DNA of 64,000 nucleotides from Streptomyces iakyrus (lineage in GTDB: Bacteria; Actinomycetota; Actinomycetes; Streptomycetales; Streptomycetaceae), in NCBI RefSeq assembly GCF_000717055.1, contig NZ_JNXI01000003.1, forward strand, positions 1 to 64,000. Reading direction: 5' to 3'. Positions within the stretch are counted from its first letter, which is position 1. Each line of letters opens with the position of its first letter. The position numbers were made by a program, and so were the translations under genes. The notes under the pieces were generated by a model. The model saw only the letters and a program-made list of their open reading frames with translations. It had not been told where the DNA came from and made no database searches. This document shows positions 44,749 through 53,369 of the stretch, piece after piece.

Positions 44749-45870
44749 TCAGTCCTCCTGAGTCAGGGCGGTCTCGGCGAGCTCGGCCGCCAACTGGGCG
44801 CGCTGTTCGCGTAGTTGCGGGGTGGGCTCGGCGTAGACGTGGTCGAAGAGCTCCATCGGGTCGGCGGTGGTGTCCGCGTTCATGCGGGTGCGCAGGTCCG
44901 CTGCCAGGGCTTCCGCCTCCTCCCGTGCCGCCGCCGCGTCGGCGTCGGTGAGGCCGCCACGGGCACGCAGGTGCGCCTCCAGCCGGCTGAGGGGGTCCGC
45001 GGCACCCCAGCGCTCGACCTCGTCGGCGTCGCGGTAGCGGGTCGCGTCGTCGGCGTTGGTGTGCGCGTCCATGCGGTAGGTGTGCGCCTCGACCAGGACG
45101 GGGCCGTGCCCGGCGCGGGCGTGCGCGACGGCGTCGGTGAGCACCGCGAGCACGGCGACCAGGTCGTTGCCGTCGACCTGCTCGGAGCGCACCCCGTAGC
45201 CGATGCCCTTGTAGGCGAGGGCGGGCGCCGCGGTCTGCCGGGCCAGCGGGACGGAGATCGCGTACTTGTTGTTCTGGACGAAGAAGACGACCGGCGCGCG
45301 CAGGACGGCCGCGAAGTTCAGCGCCTCGTGGAAGTCGCCCTCGCTGGTGGCACCGTCGCCGACCAGGGCCATCGCCACGCCGTCCTCGCCCTTGCGGCGC
45401 TGCGCCTCCGCCATGCCGACGGCGTGCAGCACCTGGGTGGCCAGCGGGGTGCACTGGGGGGCGACGCGGGTGGCGGCGGGGTCGTAGCCGCAGTGCCAGT
45501 CGCCGCGCAGCAGGGTGAGCACCTCGACCGGGTCGATGCCACGGGTTACCAGGGCGACGGAGTCCCGGTAGGTCGGGAACAGCCAGTCGTCCGCGCGCAG
45601 TGCGAGCACGGCGCCGATCTGGCAGGCCTCCTGGCCCCGGCTGGACGGGTAGACGGCGAGCCGCCCCTGCTTGGTGAGCGCGGTGGCCTGGGTGTCGAAG
45701 CGGCGCCCCAGGACCATCCGCCGGTAGGCCTCACGCAGGGCCTCCACCGAAGGCTCGCGGTAGCCGGCCGGAGGCTTGGCCACGGGGGTGCCGTCCTCGG
45801 CCACGAACCGCACCGGCGTGAGGGACGGCAGGAGGCCCTGGACTGTCTGTCGGAGGCTCTTCACGGACAT
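44749..45870 (-). CDS. bkdA: 2-oxoacid dehydrogenase E1 alpha subunit
   Basis: This 373-residue TPP enzyme subunit has the TPP motif VGDGATSEGDFHEALNFA...NNKYAISVP, YRMDAHTNADDATRYRD (the phosphorylation-loop equivalent) and YREPSVEALREAYRRMVLGR. ATG 45870 is chosen by homology; an upstream ATG would add 22 non-conserved residues, and the SD is weak. The operon is divergent from the Lrp regulator, typical of Bkd systems. Confidence 0.92.
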   Translation of the reverse strand: MSVKSLRQTVQGLLPSLTPVRFVAEDGTPVAKPPAGYREPSVEALREAYRRMVLGRRFDTQATALTKQGRLAVYPSSRGQEACQIGAVLALRADDWLFPTYRDSVALVTRGIDPVEVLTLLRGDWHCGYDPAATRVAPQCTPLATQVLHAVGMAEAQRRKGEDGVAMALVGDGATSEGDFHEALNFAAVLRAPVVFFVQNNKYAISVPLARQTAAPALAYKGIGYGVRSEQVDGNDLVAVLAVLTDAVAHARAGHGPVLVEAHTYRMDAHTNADDATRYRDADEVERWGAADPLSRLEAHLRARGGLTDADAAAAREEAEALAADLRTRMNADTTADPMELFDHVYAEPTPQLREQRAQLAAELAETALTQED

Positions 45871-45895
45871 GGAGGGCGCTCGCTTTCTCTGGACG

Positions 45896-45936
45896 CTTGA
45901 CAGGAGAATGGTGACGGCGGGGAAATATGTGTTCAA
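45896..45936. promoter_or_regulatory. Shared upstream motif, bkd operon
   Basis: CTTGACAGGAGAAT (45896-45909) and GTTCAA (45931-45936) recur with exactly the same 20-base gap at 49378-49418 before the aminotransferase. They are upstream of both minus-strand genes, so they probably mark a common promoter or regulator site, most simply for the Lrp protein encoded next door. Confidence 0.5.
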
Positions 45937-45990
45937 GACTTCACCTGAACCACAGATGAAGTGCCGAATTCCAATGTCGTGGAGAGCAAT

Positions 45991-46491
45991 GTGTCTGAGA
46001 TGGACTCGTCGACGGGGGCTGTGCCCGGACGAACTGCCGTCCCGCTCGACGACATCGACCGCCAGATCCTGGCCCGGCTGCTAAAGGACGCCCGCCAGTC
46101 GGTCCGCGCGCTGGCCGAGCAGGTGCACATCTCGCGCGCCAACGCCTACACGCGCATCGGCCGGCTCGTGGCCGAGGGGGTGATCACCGGCTTCACCGCG
46201 CAGCTGAACCCCAAGCGGGCCGGCCTCGGCACAAGCGCGTACATCACGTTGAGCACCGAGCAGGCCGCCTGGCGGGACATCTCGCGCGAGCTGCGCGAGA
46301 TCCCGTACGTGGAGCACGTCTCCCTGGTGACGGGCGACTTCGATGTCCTGGTGCTGGTGCGCGCGCCGGACAACGAGGCGCTGCGCTCGGTCGTGCTGGA
46401 GAGCATCCACCGCGTTGCCGGGGTGCGTTCGACACGGACCTGGCTGGTGTTCGACGAAGTGCCGGGGCGCGGGGCGGACTGGACGGGCTGA
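45991..46491 (+). CDS. Lrp/AsnC-family regulator (BkdR-like)
   Basis: This 166-residue regulator has an N-terminal winged HTH (DDIDRQILARLLKDARQSVR, VHISRANAYTRIGRLVAEGV) and a C-terminal RAM ligand-binding domain (YVEHVSLVTGDFDVLVLVRA). GTG 45991 follows GGAGAG; the earlier GTG at 45961 has no SD. It is divergent from the 2-oxoacid dehydrogenase operon, so it likely responds to an amino acid or oxoacid and controls that operon. Confidence 0.92.
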   Translation: MSEMDSSTGAVPGRTAVPLDDIDRQILARLLKDARQSVRALAEQVHISRANAYTRIGRLVAEGVITGFTAQLNPKRAGLGTSAYITLSTEQAAWRDISRELREIPYVEHVSLVTGDFDVLVLVRAPDNEALRSVVLESIHRVAGVRSTRTWLVFDEVPGRGADWTG

Positions 46492-46496
46492 CGAAG

Positions 46497-46569
46497 TACC
46501 GGCCGGCCTCGACCGCGCGGCCAGGGGTACCGGCCGGCCACGACCGCGCGGCCAGAGGTACCGGCTGAC
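46497..46569 (+). repeat. 31-bp tandem repeat, two and a third units
   Basis: Units at 46497-46527 and 46528-46558 differ at only two bases, and a third begins at 46559. Each contains GGCCGGCC-type self-complementary parts. They fill the gap between the convergent lrp and paaN-like genes and could form terminator hairpins. Confidence 0.75.
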
Positions 46570-46589
46570 CGGGAGTGCCGTCCGGCCCG

Positions 46590-48275
46590 TCAGGCGCCGA
46601 CGAGTTCCTCAGGGTCGCGCACGGGCGGGCGCCCGGCGGTGGCGAGGCGGCCGCGCGAGCGCACCACCCGGAACCGGCCGGTGACGAAGTGCGCGCCCCC
46701 GCCCGGCGGTTCGGGCGCGGCAGAGGAGGGGTCGGCGGGGAGGTCGTCGGCGAGGTTCTCCACCAGGTGGACCCCGGCGTCCAGCGCCGCCGCCTCGGTG
46801 GCCGCCAGCACCAGCGGATCGGTCGAGTGCACCGCGGCCAACAGCGCACCGTGGCGGCCGACCGTGCGGCGGAAGATCTCCAGGCTGTGCGAGGTCGAGT
46901 CGGTGCCCACCAGGAAAACGACCGGCCCGGGCCACTCCCGGGCGTAGACCCGCTCGTCCCGCGCCCCCAGCCGGACCACGAGCGGGCTGCGCAGATCGGC
47001 GCCGGGATGGTTCGGATGATGCAGCGCCCCGGAGGCGTGCACCACCGCGCCGTATCGCGCGGCCTGCGTCAGCCCCGTGCGCACCTCGTCGTCGACGATC
47101 GCGCCCAACAGCCTCGCCACGCGTACCGGGTGCCCGAGCAGCCGGTCGACGGCCTCGCCGAGGTCGGCGCCGAGGTCCCGGAGGGTCTTGCGCCCCTCGT
47201 CGGTCGCGACGCCCGTCGCGGGCACCAGGATGTTCTGCGGTGTCGTACGGACCGTTCCGCTGCACAGGCACAGAGAGAGCGCGAGGCCGCGCAGCAGGCC
47301 CCGATAGTCCTCGGTGGAGTCGACGACCACGGTGTTCAGCCCGGTCCGGTGCGCGAACACGGCGGCCTGCCGGGCGTGTTGTTCCAGCCAGTCGGCGAAC
47401 CGGGCCGGACCGGTGAAGTCGACGATACGCACCGCCGGATCCGTGGCCAGCCGCTGCCGCAGGGGTTCCCCGGGTGCCGCCACCGCCAGGGTGACGAGGT
47501 CGGGCTCGTGTCCGGCCTCCGCCAGCACCTGCCGCGCGACGCGCACGGTGATCGCCAGCGGCAGCACGGACCTGGGATGCGGGGCCACGATCACCGGGTT
47601 GCCGGTCACCAGGCTGGCGAACAGCCCCGGCCAGCCGTTCCACGTCGGATGCTCGGGGCAGCCGACGAGCAGCGACACACCGCGCGGCGCCAGAGCGCAG
47701 GTGCCCGCCATCGCCAGCGGTTCCTTACGGCGGCGCGGACTCTCCCAGTGCAGGTCCGCGGGAACACGCTCCGACTCGGCGAAGGCGCGGGCCACCACCT
47801 CCAGTGCGCGGTCCTGGGCGGGCGGCCCGGCGGCCCGGAACGCGGCCGCGAGGGACCGGCCCGTGGTGTGGTGCACGGCGAGCGCCAGCTCATGGCTGCG
47901 GGTGTTCAGCCGGCGCAGTATCTCCACCGCCACCCCGGCTCGGTGGTACGGCCCGGCGGCCCGCCAACCGGCCATCGCCCGGCCGGCCGCCGCCACCAGC
48001 GCCGCGGGGTCGCACCGCGGATAGCCGATGTCCATGGCGACCCCGTACGGCGAGGCCTCGGTGCTCACACGGCCGAGTTCACCGGGCTGGCCGAGCTCGA
48101 AGGCGCGGCCCAGCAGCGAGCCGAACACCTTCTCCGCGGTCCGTGTCGACCTCATGCCCGCATCGGCGCCGCCCCGCCCTACCCGAGTGAACGCTGCGCA
48201 GCACTCACCGGCCGCCACGGCCCGTACAGCCTGCTGGAGCAGCTCGCGATGCCGCTCGTACGGCCCCACGCGCAT
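46590..48275 (-). CDS. PaaN-like protein lacking catalytic Cys, copy 3
   Basis: This 561-residue ALDH-fold protein aligns end to end with PaaN1 and PaaN2 but is much more divergent. The catalytic Cys is replaced: GTVRTTPQN (Arg343) in place of GQMCTTPQN. The cofactor-binding Lys is Ala in VIVAPHPRSVLP, while PTWNGWPG is kept. It therefore cannot work as an ordinary aldehyde dehydrogenase. It lies 5 bp after the aminotransferase and is probably co-transcribed. A structural, regulatory or altered catalytic role is possible, as is early decay, but the frame is intact. Confidence 0.88.
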   Translation of the reverse strand: MRVGPYERHRELLQQAVRAVAAGECCAAFTRVGRGGADAGMRSTRTAEKVFGSLLGRAFELGQPGELGRVSTEASPYGVAMDIGYPRCDPAALVAAAGRAMAGWRAAGPYHRAGVAVEILRRLNTRSHELALAVHHTTGRSLAAAFRAAGPPAQDRALEVVARAFAESERVPADLHWESPRRRKEPLAMAGTCALAPRGVSLLVGCPEHPTWNGWPGLFASLVTGNPVIVAPHPRSVLPLAITVRVARQVLAEAGHEPDLVTLAVAAPGEPLRQRLATDPAVRIVDFTGPARFADWLEQHARQAAVFAHRTGLNTVVVDSTEDYRGLLRGLALSLCLCSGTVRTTPQNILVPATGVATDEGRKTLRDLGADLGEAVDRLLGHPVRVARLLGAIVDDEVRTGLTQAARYGAVVHASGALHHPNHPGADLRSPLVVRLGARDERVYAREWPGPVVFLVGTDSTSHSLEIFRRTVGRHGALLAAVHSTDPLVLAATEAAALDAGVHLVENLADDLPADPSSAAPEPPGGGAHFVTGRFRVVRSRGRLATAGRPPVRDPEELVGA

Positions 48276-48280
48276 GGCCG

Positions 48281-49327
48281 TCAGCCTCTCCAGCTCGCGG
48301 CGAGCGTGAGCAGGGCGTCGTTCTCCGCCCGCAGCCCGATCGTCACCCGGACGCCCTCACCGACGAACGGGCGCACGACGACGTCGTCGCCGAGGCAGTG
48401 CAGGGCGAAGTCCCCGCTGTCACCGGCGAGCGGCAGCCAGACGAAGTTGGCCTGGGAGTCGGGGACTTCGAAGCCTATGGCACGCAGCCGCCCTGTCACC
48501 CGCTGCCGCTCGGCGACCGTGAGGGCGGCCCGCCGGACGACCTCCGCGTGCTCGCCGAGGGCGACCGTCGCCGCCTCCTGGGCGAGCGCGCTGACGCTGA
48601 ACGGGATCTGGGTCTTGCGGACGTGCGCGGCGATGCCGGGCGGGCCCACGCAGTAGCCGACCCGCAGCCCGGCCAGGCCGTACGCCTTGGAGAAGGTCCG
48701 CAGCACCACCACGTTCGGCCGGTCGCCGAGCAGCGCGAGGGCGTCGGGGACCAGCTCCGGGTCGGCGTACTCCCGGTACGCCTCGTCGACGACGATCATT
48801 ACGTCCTCCGGCACCCGGTCCGCGAAGTCGCGCAGCGCCTGCTCGCCGACCGCGGTGGAGGTGGGGTTGTTGGGGTTGCAGACGAAGACCAGCCGGGTCC
48901 GGTCACTGACCGCCTCGGCCATCGCATCGAGGTCCAGCCCGTGCGCACGCAGGGGGACCTGCACGGCGGTGCCGCCCGCCACCGCGGTGAGGATCGGGTA
49001 CGCCTCGAAGGACCGCCAGCCGAAGACGACCTCGTCGCCGGGCCCGACGACCGAGTGCAGCAGCTGTGCGCAGACCTCCGAAGAGCCGGCGCCCACAGCG
49101 ATCCGCTCGGTCTCGACATCGTGGTGCTCGGCGAGGGCCTGGACGAGTGCGGTGGCGCTCAGGTCGGGATACCGCGACACCCCTCCGGCCATTTCCGCGA
49201 GCCTCGCCGTGACACCGGGCAACAGCCCGTACGGAGACTCGTTGCTGGCCAGCGCGACCGCGCCGGGCTTTTTGCGGCCGGGGACGTAGGCGGGCAGCTG
49301 GACCAGGGACGAACGGACACGCACCAT
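48281..49327 (-). CDS. HisC-type PLP aminotransferase (aromatic aminotransferase candidate)
   Basis: This 348-residue fold-type I aminotransferase has LASNESPYGLLPGV, GAGSSEVCAQLLHSVVGPGD, FVCNPNNPTST, DEAYREYAD and the PLP Lys in LRTFSKAYGLAGLRVGY. It is close to HisC/Pat proteins that act on histidinol phosphate or phenylalanine/tyrosine. No other his gene is near, and the shared promoter motif with bkd favours amino acid catabolism. ATG 49327 is chosen by homology. Confidence 0.88.
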   Translation of the reverse strand: MVRVRSSLVQLPAYVPGRKKPGAVALASNESPYGLLPGVTARLAEMAGGVSRYPDLSATALVQALAEHHDVETERIAVGAGSSEVCAQLLHSVVGPGDEVVFGWRSFEAYPILTAVAGGTAVQVPLRAHGLDLDAMAEAVSDRTRLVFVCNPNNPTSTAVGEQALRDFADRVPEDVMIVVDEAYREYADPELVPDALALLGDRPNVVVLRTFSKAYGLAGLRVGYCVGPPGIAAHVRKTQIPFSVSALAQEAATVALGEHAEVVRRAALTVAERQRVTGRLRAIGFEVPDSQANFVWLPLAGDSGDFALHCLGDDVVVRPFVGEGVRVTIGLRAENDALLTLAASWRG

Positions 49328-49377
49328 GCTCGACTCGCTTCTGCAGCGGCGGGTGCCGGAAGTCGTACCTCCGGGCA

Positions 49378-49418
49378 CTTGACAGGAGAATCGTGGACAG
49401 CAATCGACAATCGTTCAA
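49378..49418. promoter_or_regulatory. Shared upstream motif, aminotransferase
   Basis: CTTGACAGGAGAAT (49378-49391) and GTTCAA (49413-49418) repeat the arrangement found before the bkd operon with identical spacing, 51-91 bp upstream of the aminotransferase ATG. Confidence 0.5.
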
Positions 49419-49655
49419 CCAATTGGGAAATCAGGCGACAAACTGCCGATCAGCCACATCCGTACCGGCAAGTAGTCCCTCCGATCGCTCGTCAGAACCG
49501 CTCCCGCAAGACGGACGGCCCGGCCCGGCAAGCGTGTGTTGATCACAAGTCGGCCACATGCCCCTTTCCGGTCCCCCGGCCGCCGCCGTGCTCCGCAAAG
49601 ACTGCCCTCACTCCGCGAGGCCGCCATGCCTCGCCCACGCCGATCGAGGGAGACC

Positions 49656-50288
49656 ATGTCCAGGCCCCAGCTCGCCCACGGGTCGTTGACGTCACTGGCG
49701 GCGGCTCTGACACTGCTGACAACCGGCTGCGCGCAAAAAGCCGACGGCGCGCAGGTCGCCGCCGACGCCTGCCGGGCGGGCGACGGCTGGTCGGCCCAGA
49801 AGCGGGCGGAGTGGCTGCGCACGGCCGTGTCGCTCCCCGATGAGGCGGCGGCCGAGGACGCGGCGGTGGTGATCGGTTCGCACACCGGCGCGCCCCTGTG
49901 CGAACCGATCGCGGTGCAGGTCCAGTTCTGGGAGGCCACCGCCACGACGGCGGGAACGGACCTGAGGTCCGTCCTGCGTATCCGCCTGACCACCGACGGA
50001 AGCAGGCCCCGGACCATCGGCTTCCCCGGGGGCCTCGCCCCGGAGGAACGCGACGACTGCACCGGCGTCCTCATGGCGGCGTACCCCGGCACGCCCCTGG
50101 CCGAGAGCGAACTGCCCAAGGACATCGGCCTCCTCGTTCCCGGCAGCCCGAAGGTGAAGTTCAGAACCGGCAGGATCGGCGCCTACCGACTCCTCCCTCC
50201 GTCGCAACCGGAATCATGCCGCGCGAACGGAGAGCCCATGACCGCACCTCCCGCCATCCCAAACCCATGGGGCAGCAACCATCCGTGA
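49656..50288 (+). CDS. Putative lipoprotein
   Basis: This 210-residue exported protein has a signal peptide ending LLTTGC (lipobox-like) and a mature part with four further Cys. ATG 49656 has GAGGGAG upstream. The mature domain (WSAQKRAEWLRTAVSLPDEA, TDLRSVLRIRLTTDGSRP) matches no family I know. It is convergent with the RiPP operon and probably independent of it. Confidence 0.7.
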   Translation: MSRPQLAHGSLTSLAAALTLLTTGCAQKADGAQVAADACRAGDGWSAQKRAEWLRTAVSLPDEAAAEDAAVVIGSHTGAPLCEPIAVQVQFWEATATTAGTDLRSVLRIRLTTDGSRPRTIGFPGGLAPEERDDCTGVLMAAYPGTPLAESELPKDIGLLVPGSPKVKFRTGRIGAYRLLPPSQPESCRANGEPMTAPPAIPNPWGSNHP

Positions 50289-50410
50289 ACGACACCCCAG
50301 GGGAAGGACCGTTCACACAGACCGCGCAGGCCGTCCTCCGCTCCGCACGCGGGAGCCGTGGAACCCGGCGCCCACCCGACACAACAGCCGGGCCACTGGC
50401 ACGATGACTT

Positions 50411-51904
50411 TCAGTGCACGGTGCCCGCGGAGGGGGCCCGTGCCAGTGCCAGCGGGTCGGTGCGGATACCGAAGCGCCGGCGCAGGGCCTGCCGCGCGGC
50501 GTACAGCCCGCACATCCCGTGGACGGCCGGGCCGGGTGGGGTCGACGCGGAGCACAGATACACGCCGGGGATCGGGGTGGTGTACGGATCGCGGGCCGGC
50601 ACCGGTCGCATTGCCGTCTGCCACGAGGACAGCGCGCCTCCCGCGATGTCGCCACCGACGTAGTTGATGTTGTGGTCCGCCAGTCCGGCGGCGGGGATGG
50701 CGTGTCGGGCGAGCACGAGGTCACGGAAGCCCGGCGCGAAGCGTTCCACCTGCGCGGTCACCGCGTCCCCCATGTCCAGGGGTGAGCCGTGCGGAACGTG
50801 CGCGTAGGTGTACAGGGTGTGGCGGCCGACCGGCGCGCGGGTCGAGTCGACGACGCCGGGCTGGACGGCGAGAACGAAGGGACGCTCGGGGTGTCGGCCG
50901 GCGGCGACCTCGCGTTCGGCGGCCAGGGCCTCTGCACGGCTGCCCACCAGGTGCAGCGTGCCCGCGAGTTCGCAGCCGTGCGCCTTCCACGGCACCGGTC
51001 CCGACAGCGCGAAGTCGACCTTGCAGACAGCCCCGCCGTACCGGTACGACCGCAGGCGGCGGGCGTACCGGCCGGGGAGCGCGTCCCCGGCGACGCGCAG
51101 CAGTCCGGCCGGTGTCACATCCAGCAGGACGGCGCGGGAGCGCGGCAGCTCGGAGAGGCTGTGGATGTGCCGGCCGGTGATGATCCGCCCGCCACGGCGG
51201 CGCAGCTCGGCGGCCATCGCGTCCGCGATGGCCTGGCTGCCACCGAGAGGGATCGGCCAGCCCACGGCGTGTCCCAGGGCCGCCAGGACCAGTCCGACGC
51301 CCGCCGGGACGGGGGCGCGCGGTGGGGCGATGGCGTGCGCGCTCACTCCGGTGAGCAGCGCCGGGGCGAGGGGGCCGCGGAAGCGTGCTCCCCACAGCGG
51401 TGAGCCCTGCTCCGCGACGCGCAGTGCGAGGCGGGCCGCCGTGACGAGGTCCGGCGGAAGGCTTCGCAAATCCGACATGGCGGCGCCGGCCAGCCCCTGC
51501 CAGCGGTCCACCAGCGGGCCGAGCAGCGAACGCCAGGCCGGTCCGTCCTGTCCGAGTCCGTCGACGGTGCGGTCCAGGTCCCGCCAGGCGAGTCCCGCCC
51601 GGCCCTCGTCGAGGGGGTGGGCGTACGACACCGCGGGGCGTAGCATCCGCACCCCGTGCGCCGCGAGGTCGAAGGCGCGGAAGAAGGGCGAGGCCAGACC
51701 CATGGGGTGGGCGGCGGAGCACACGTCGTGGCGGAATCCGGGCAGGGTCAGCTCGGCGGTGCGGGTGCCGCCGCCGATGGTGGGCGCGGCCTCGTACACC
51801 TCGACCTCCAGCCCGGCCCCCGCGAGGACGATCGCCGCGGCCAGGCCGTTGGGCCCGGCCCCGACGACCACGGCGTCCACCTCGCCGTCGGATGCACCCC
51901 TCAT
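50411..51904 (-). CDS. FAD-dependent phytoene-desaturase-like oxidoreductase
   Basis: This 497-residue flavoprotein has the N-terminal dinucleotide motif VVVGAGPNGLAAAIVLAGAG, GGGTRTAELTLPGFRHDVCS and the C-terminal FAD segment PGVYLCSASTPPGPAVHGMC. It is the last gene of the RiPP operon, coupled to the peptidase by ATGA. Oxidoreductases of this type accompany several linaridin clusters and would oxidise the core peptide (dehydrogenation or decarboxylation). The substrate is inferred from context. Confidence 0.88.
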   Translation of the reverse strand: MRGASDGEVDAVVVGAGPNGLAAAIVLAGAGLEVEVYEAAPTIGGGTRTAELTLPGFRHDVCSAAHPMGLASPFFRAFDLAAHGVRMLRPAVSYAHPLDEGRAGLAWRDLDRTVDGLGQDGPAWRSLLGPLVDRWQGLAGAAMSDLRSLPPDLVTAARLALRVAEQGSPLWGARFRGPLAPALLTGVSAHAIAPPRAPVPAGVGLVLAALGHAVGWPIPLGGSQAIADAMAAELRRRGGRIITGRHIHSLSELPRSRAVLLDVTPAGLLRVAGDALPGRYARRLRSYRYGGAVCKVDFALSGPVPWKAHGCELAGTLHLVGSRAEALAAEREVAAGRHPERPFVLAVQPGVVDSTRAPVGRHTLYTYAHVPHGSPLDMGDAVTAQVERFAPGFRDLVLARHAIPAAGLADHNINYVGGDIAGGALSSWQTAMRPVPARDPYTTPIPGVYLCSASTPPGPAVHGMCGLYAARQALRRRFGIRTDPLALARAPSAGTVH

Positions 51905-52788
51905 GTGCCCGCCACCACGATGGTCTGCCCGTCGGCGGGGACACTCTCGGCGGGTTCCCGGCCGTCGACACCGACATCGGAGAAGACGAACGGCATCCCG
52001 GCGGCGACGAGCGGGGAGGGATGGTCCATCAGCTGGAAGTGCAGGTGCGGCTCACTGGAGTTGCCGGAGTTGCCGCAGCGTCCGATCACCTGGCCGCGGT
52101 GGACCCGCTGACCGGGTCTGACCCTGGCCGACCCGTGTTGGAGGTGCGCGAAGAGCGCGTAGGCGTGGCCGCCGAGGTCCAGGACGATGTGGTTTCCGAA
52201 TACGCCCCGGGGGCCTGCGAGTCCTCGGACCATGCCGTCCAGGGTCATGTAGGCGAGCGCAGGCCGGGTCGAACGGCTGCGGTGGTCCTTTGCCCGGTCC
52301 CGGACCGTCACGACCCGCCCGTCGCAGGGCGCCACCAGCTCGCGGCCGAAGGCGGGGAAGTCGTCGGGCGGCCGGAAGCCAGGGGTTTCACCGAACTTCG
52401 GGCGTGAACCGCTCTCGGGCTCGTGTACCAGGTCGATCGCGAACGTCTGGCCATAGGCGTGCGTGCGATGGCTCGGCACCCTGGTGCCGGGGCTGTTCAC
52501 AGCAGACCAGCGACCGGTGACAGGGGCGCCCAGGGAGCGTGGCGTGACCCGCGGTGCGGCCGGCAGGAAGGACAGCGCCAGCCCCAGTACCAGCACCGCG
52601 GATCCGGTCAGCCACAGGTCGGACGCCAGCCCCGGGGTGAACACGGATGGCAGTGCCGAGGGGCCCAACACACCGCTGATCAGTACCGCGGGACCCACTG
52701 GGGTGGCGATCCCCCTGACCCGGGCGCTGAGCCGGAACCATGCCGGCAGTGCCTGCGGCACGTTTTCCACAGCCCCCGCGCCGCTCAT
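51901..52788 (-). CDS. Membrane-anchored M23 (LytM-type) peptidase
   Basis: This 295-residue protein has two N-terminal TM helices (TPVGPAVLISGVLGPSALP, LTGSAVLVLGLALSFLP) and a C-terminal M23 domain with zinc ligands in THAYGQTFAIDL (His, Asp) and EPHLHFQL (HxH). Such domains cut Gly/Ala-rich peptides, which fits a leader or core of this composition. It is coupled by ATGA on both sides within the RiPP operon, so precursor cleavage is a reasonable inference. Confidence 0.85.
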   Translation of the reverse strand: MSGAGAVENVPQALPAWFRLSARVRGIATPVGPAVLISGVLGPSALPSVFTPGLASDLWLTGSAVLVLGLALSFLPAAPRVTPRSLGAPVTGRWSAVNSPGTRVPSHRTHAYGQTFAIDLVHEPESGSRPKFGETPGFRPPDDFPAFGRELVAPCDGRVVTVRDRAKDHRSRSTRPALAYMTLDGMVRGLAGPRGVFGNHIVLDLGGHAYALFAHLQHGSARVRPGQRVHRGQVIGRCGNSGNSSEPHLHFQLMDHPSPLVAAGMPFVFSDVGVDGREPAESVPADGQTIVVAGT

Positions 52789-53369
52789 GACGCCTGGCCC
52801 GTGGGAACGAACGGGGACAGGAACACATAGTCCGGTTCGTGGCCCTGGTCGTGCCCGGTGTGTCTGGCGATCAGGAACTGGAACCCCTGCGGCGGTGAGT
52901 CCTGACCGGCGCATGCGTCCCGCACGGTCAGCGCCACGGAGTCCCGCAGGACCCGGTACACGGGGAACCGTACGATCTCCAGGCCCGGCCTGTTCATGAG
53001 CATGATCAGTTCGGCGCACACGTCGAACAGTGCCTTCTCGCGGCGGCGGTCCGGGAACCACAGGAGCTGGTGCCAGGCCCGGGGGGTGATCCGCGTGGTC
53101 TCCTCCCAGGGGGTCTGGGTGCCGTCCGCCGTCAGCACGCGGTGCAGGACGTGGAAGTCGTGCTGGGCGGGCTCGGGGGCGAAGAACTTCCAGTTCGGTA
53201 TGAGCAGTCCGGTCCTGTCACGGTTGCGGACACGGCCGAACGTGCTGTGCGGATGCTGGCCGGCGGTGGTCGCGCCGAGCCACGCCGCGAGCCCGCCGAG
53301 GAGCAGCAGGGTGAGGGCGCCTCGCGACTTCTTCCGTACCGCGCCGCCGTCAACTCGCTGGGCGTTCAT
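52785..53369 (-). CDS. Small membrane-anchored protein of the linaridin-like cluster
   Basis: This 194-residue protein has one N-terminal TM helix (ALTLLLLGGLAAWLGATTAG) and a domain beginning NWKFFAPEPAQHDFHVLHRV that is common in partners of HTTM proteins. It overlaps the HTTM-hydrolase gene by 20 bp and the peptidase by ATGA. Its position and size match the small CypL-type membrane protein needed with CypH for dehydration in linaridins. That role is inferred. Confidence 0.75.
   Translation of the reverse strand: MNAQRVDGGAVRKKSRGALTLLLLGGLAAWLGATTAGQHPHSTFGRVRNRDRTGLLIPNWKFFAPEPAQHDFHVLHRVLTADGTQTPWEETTRITPRAWHQLLWFPDRRREKALFDVCAELIMLMNRPGLEIVRFPVYRVLRDSVALTVRDACAGQDSPPQGFQFLIARHTGHDQGHEPDYVFLSPFVPTGQAS

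Noticed and set aside
45896..45902. TTGACA as a -35 element for the plus-strand lrp gene
   Set aside because: No acceptable -10 lies 16-19 bases downstream, and the same motif precedes a minus-strand gene at 49378 with no plus-strand gene at a suitable distance.
46575..48656. Plus-strand open frame of 693 codons
   Set aside because: It is a shadow of the PaaN-like gene and the aminotransferase end. The product is Arg/Gly/Pro-rich with no domain, as expected for antisense in high-GC DNA.
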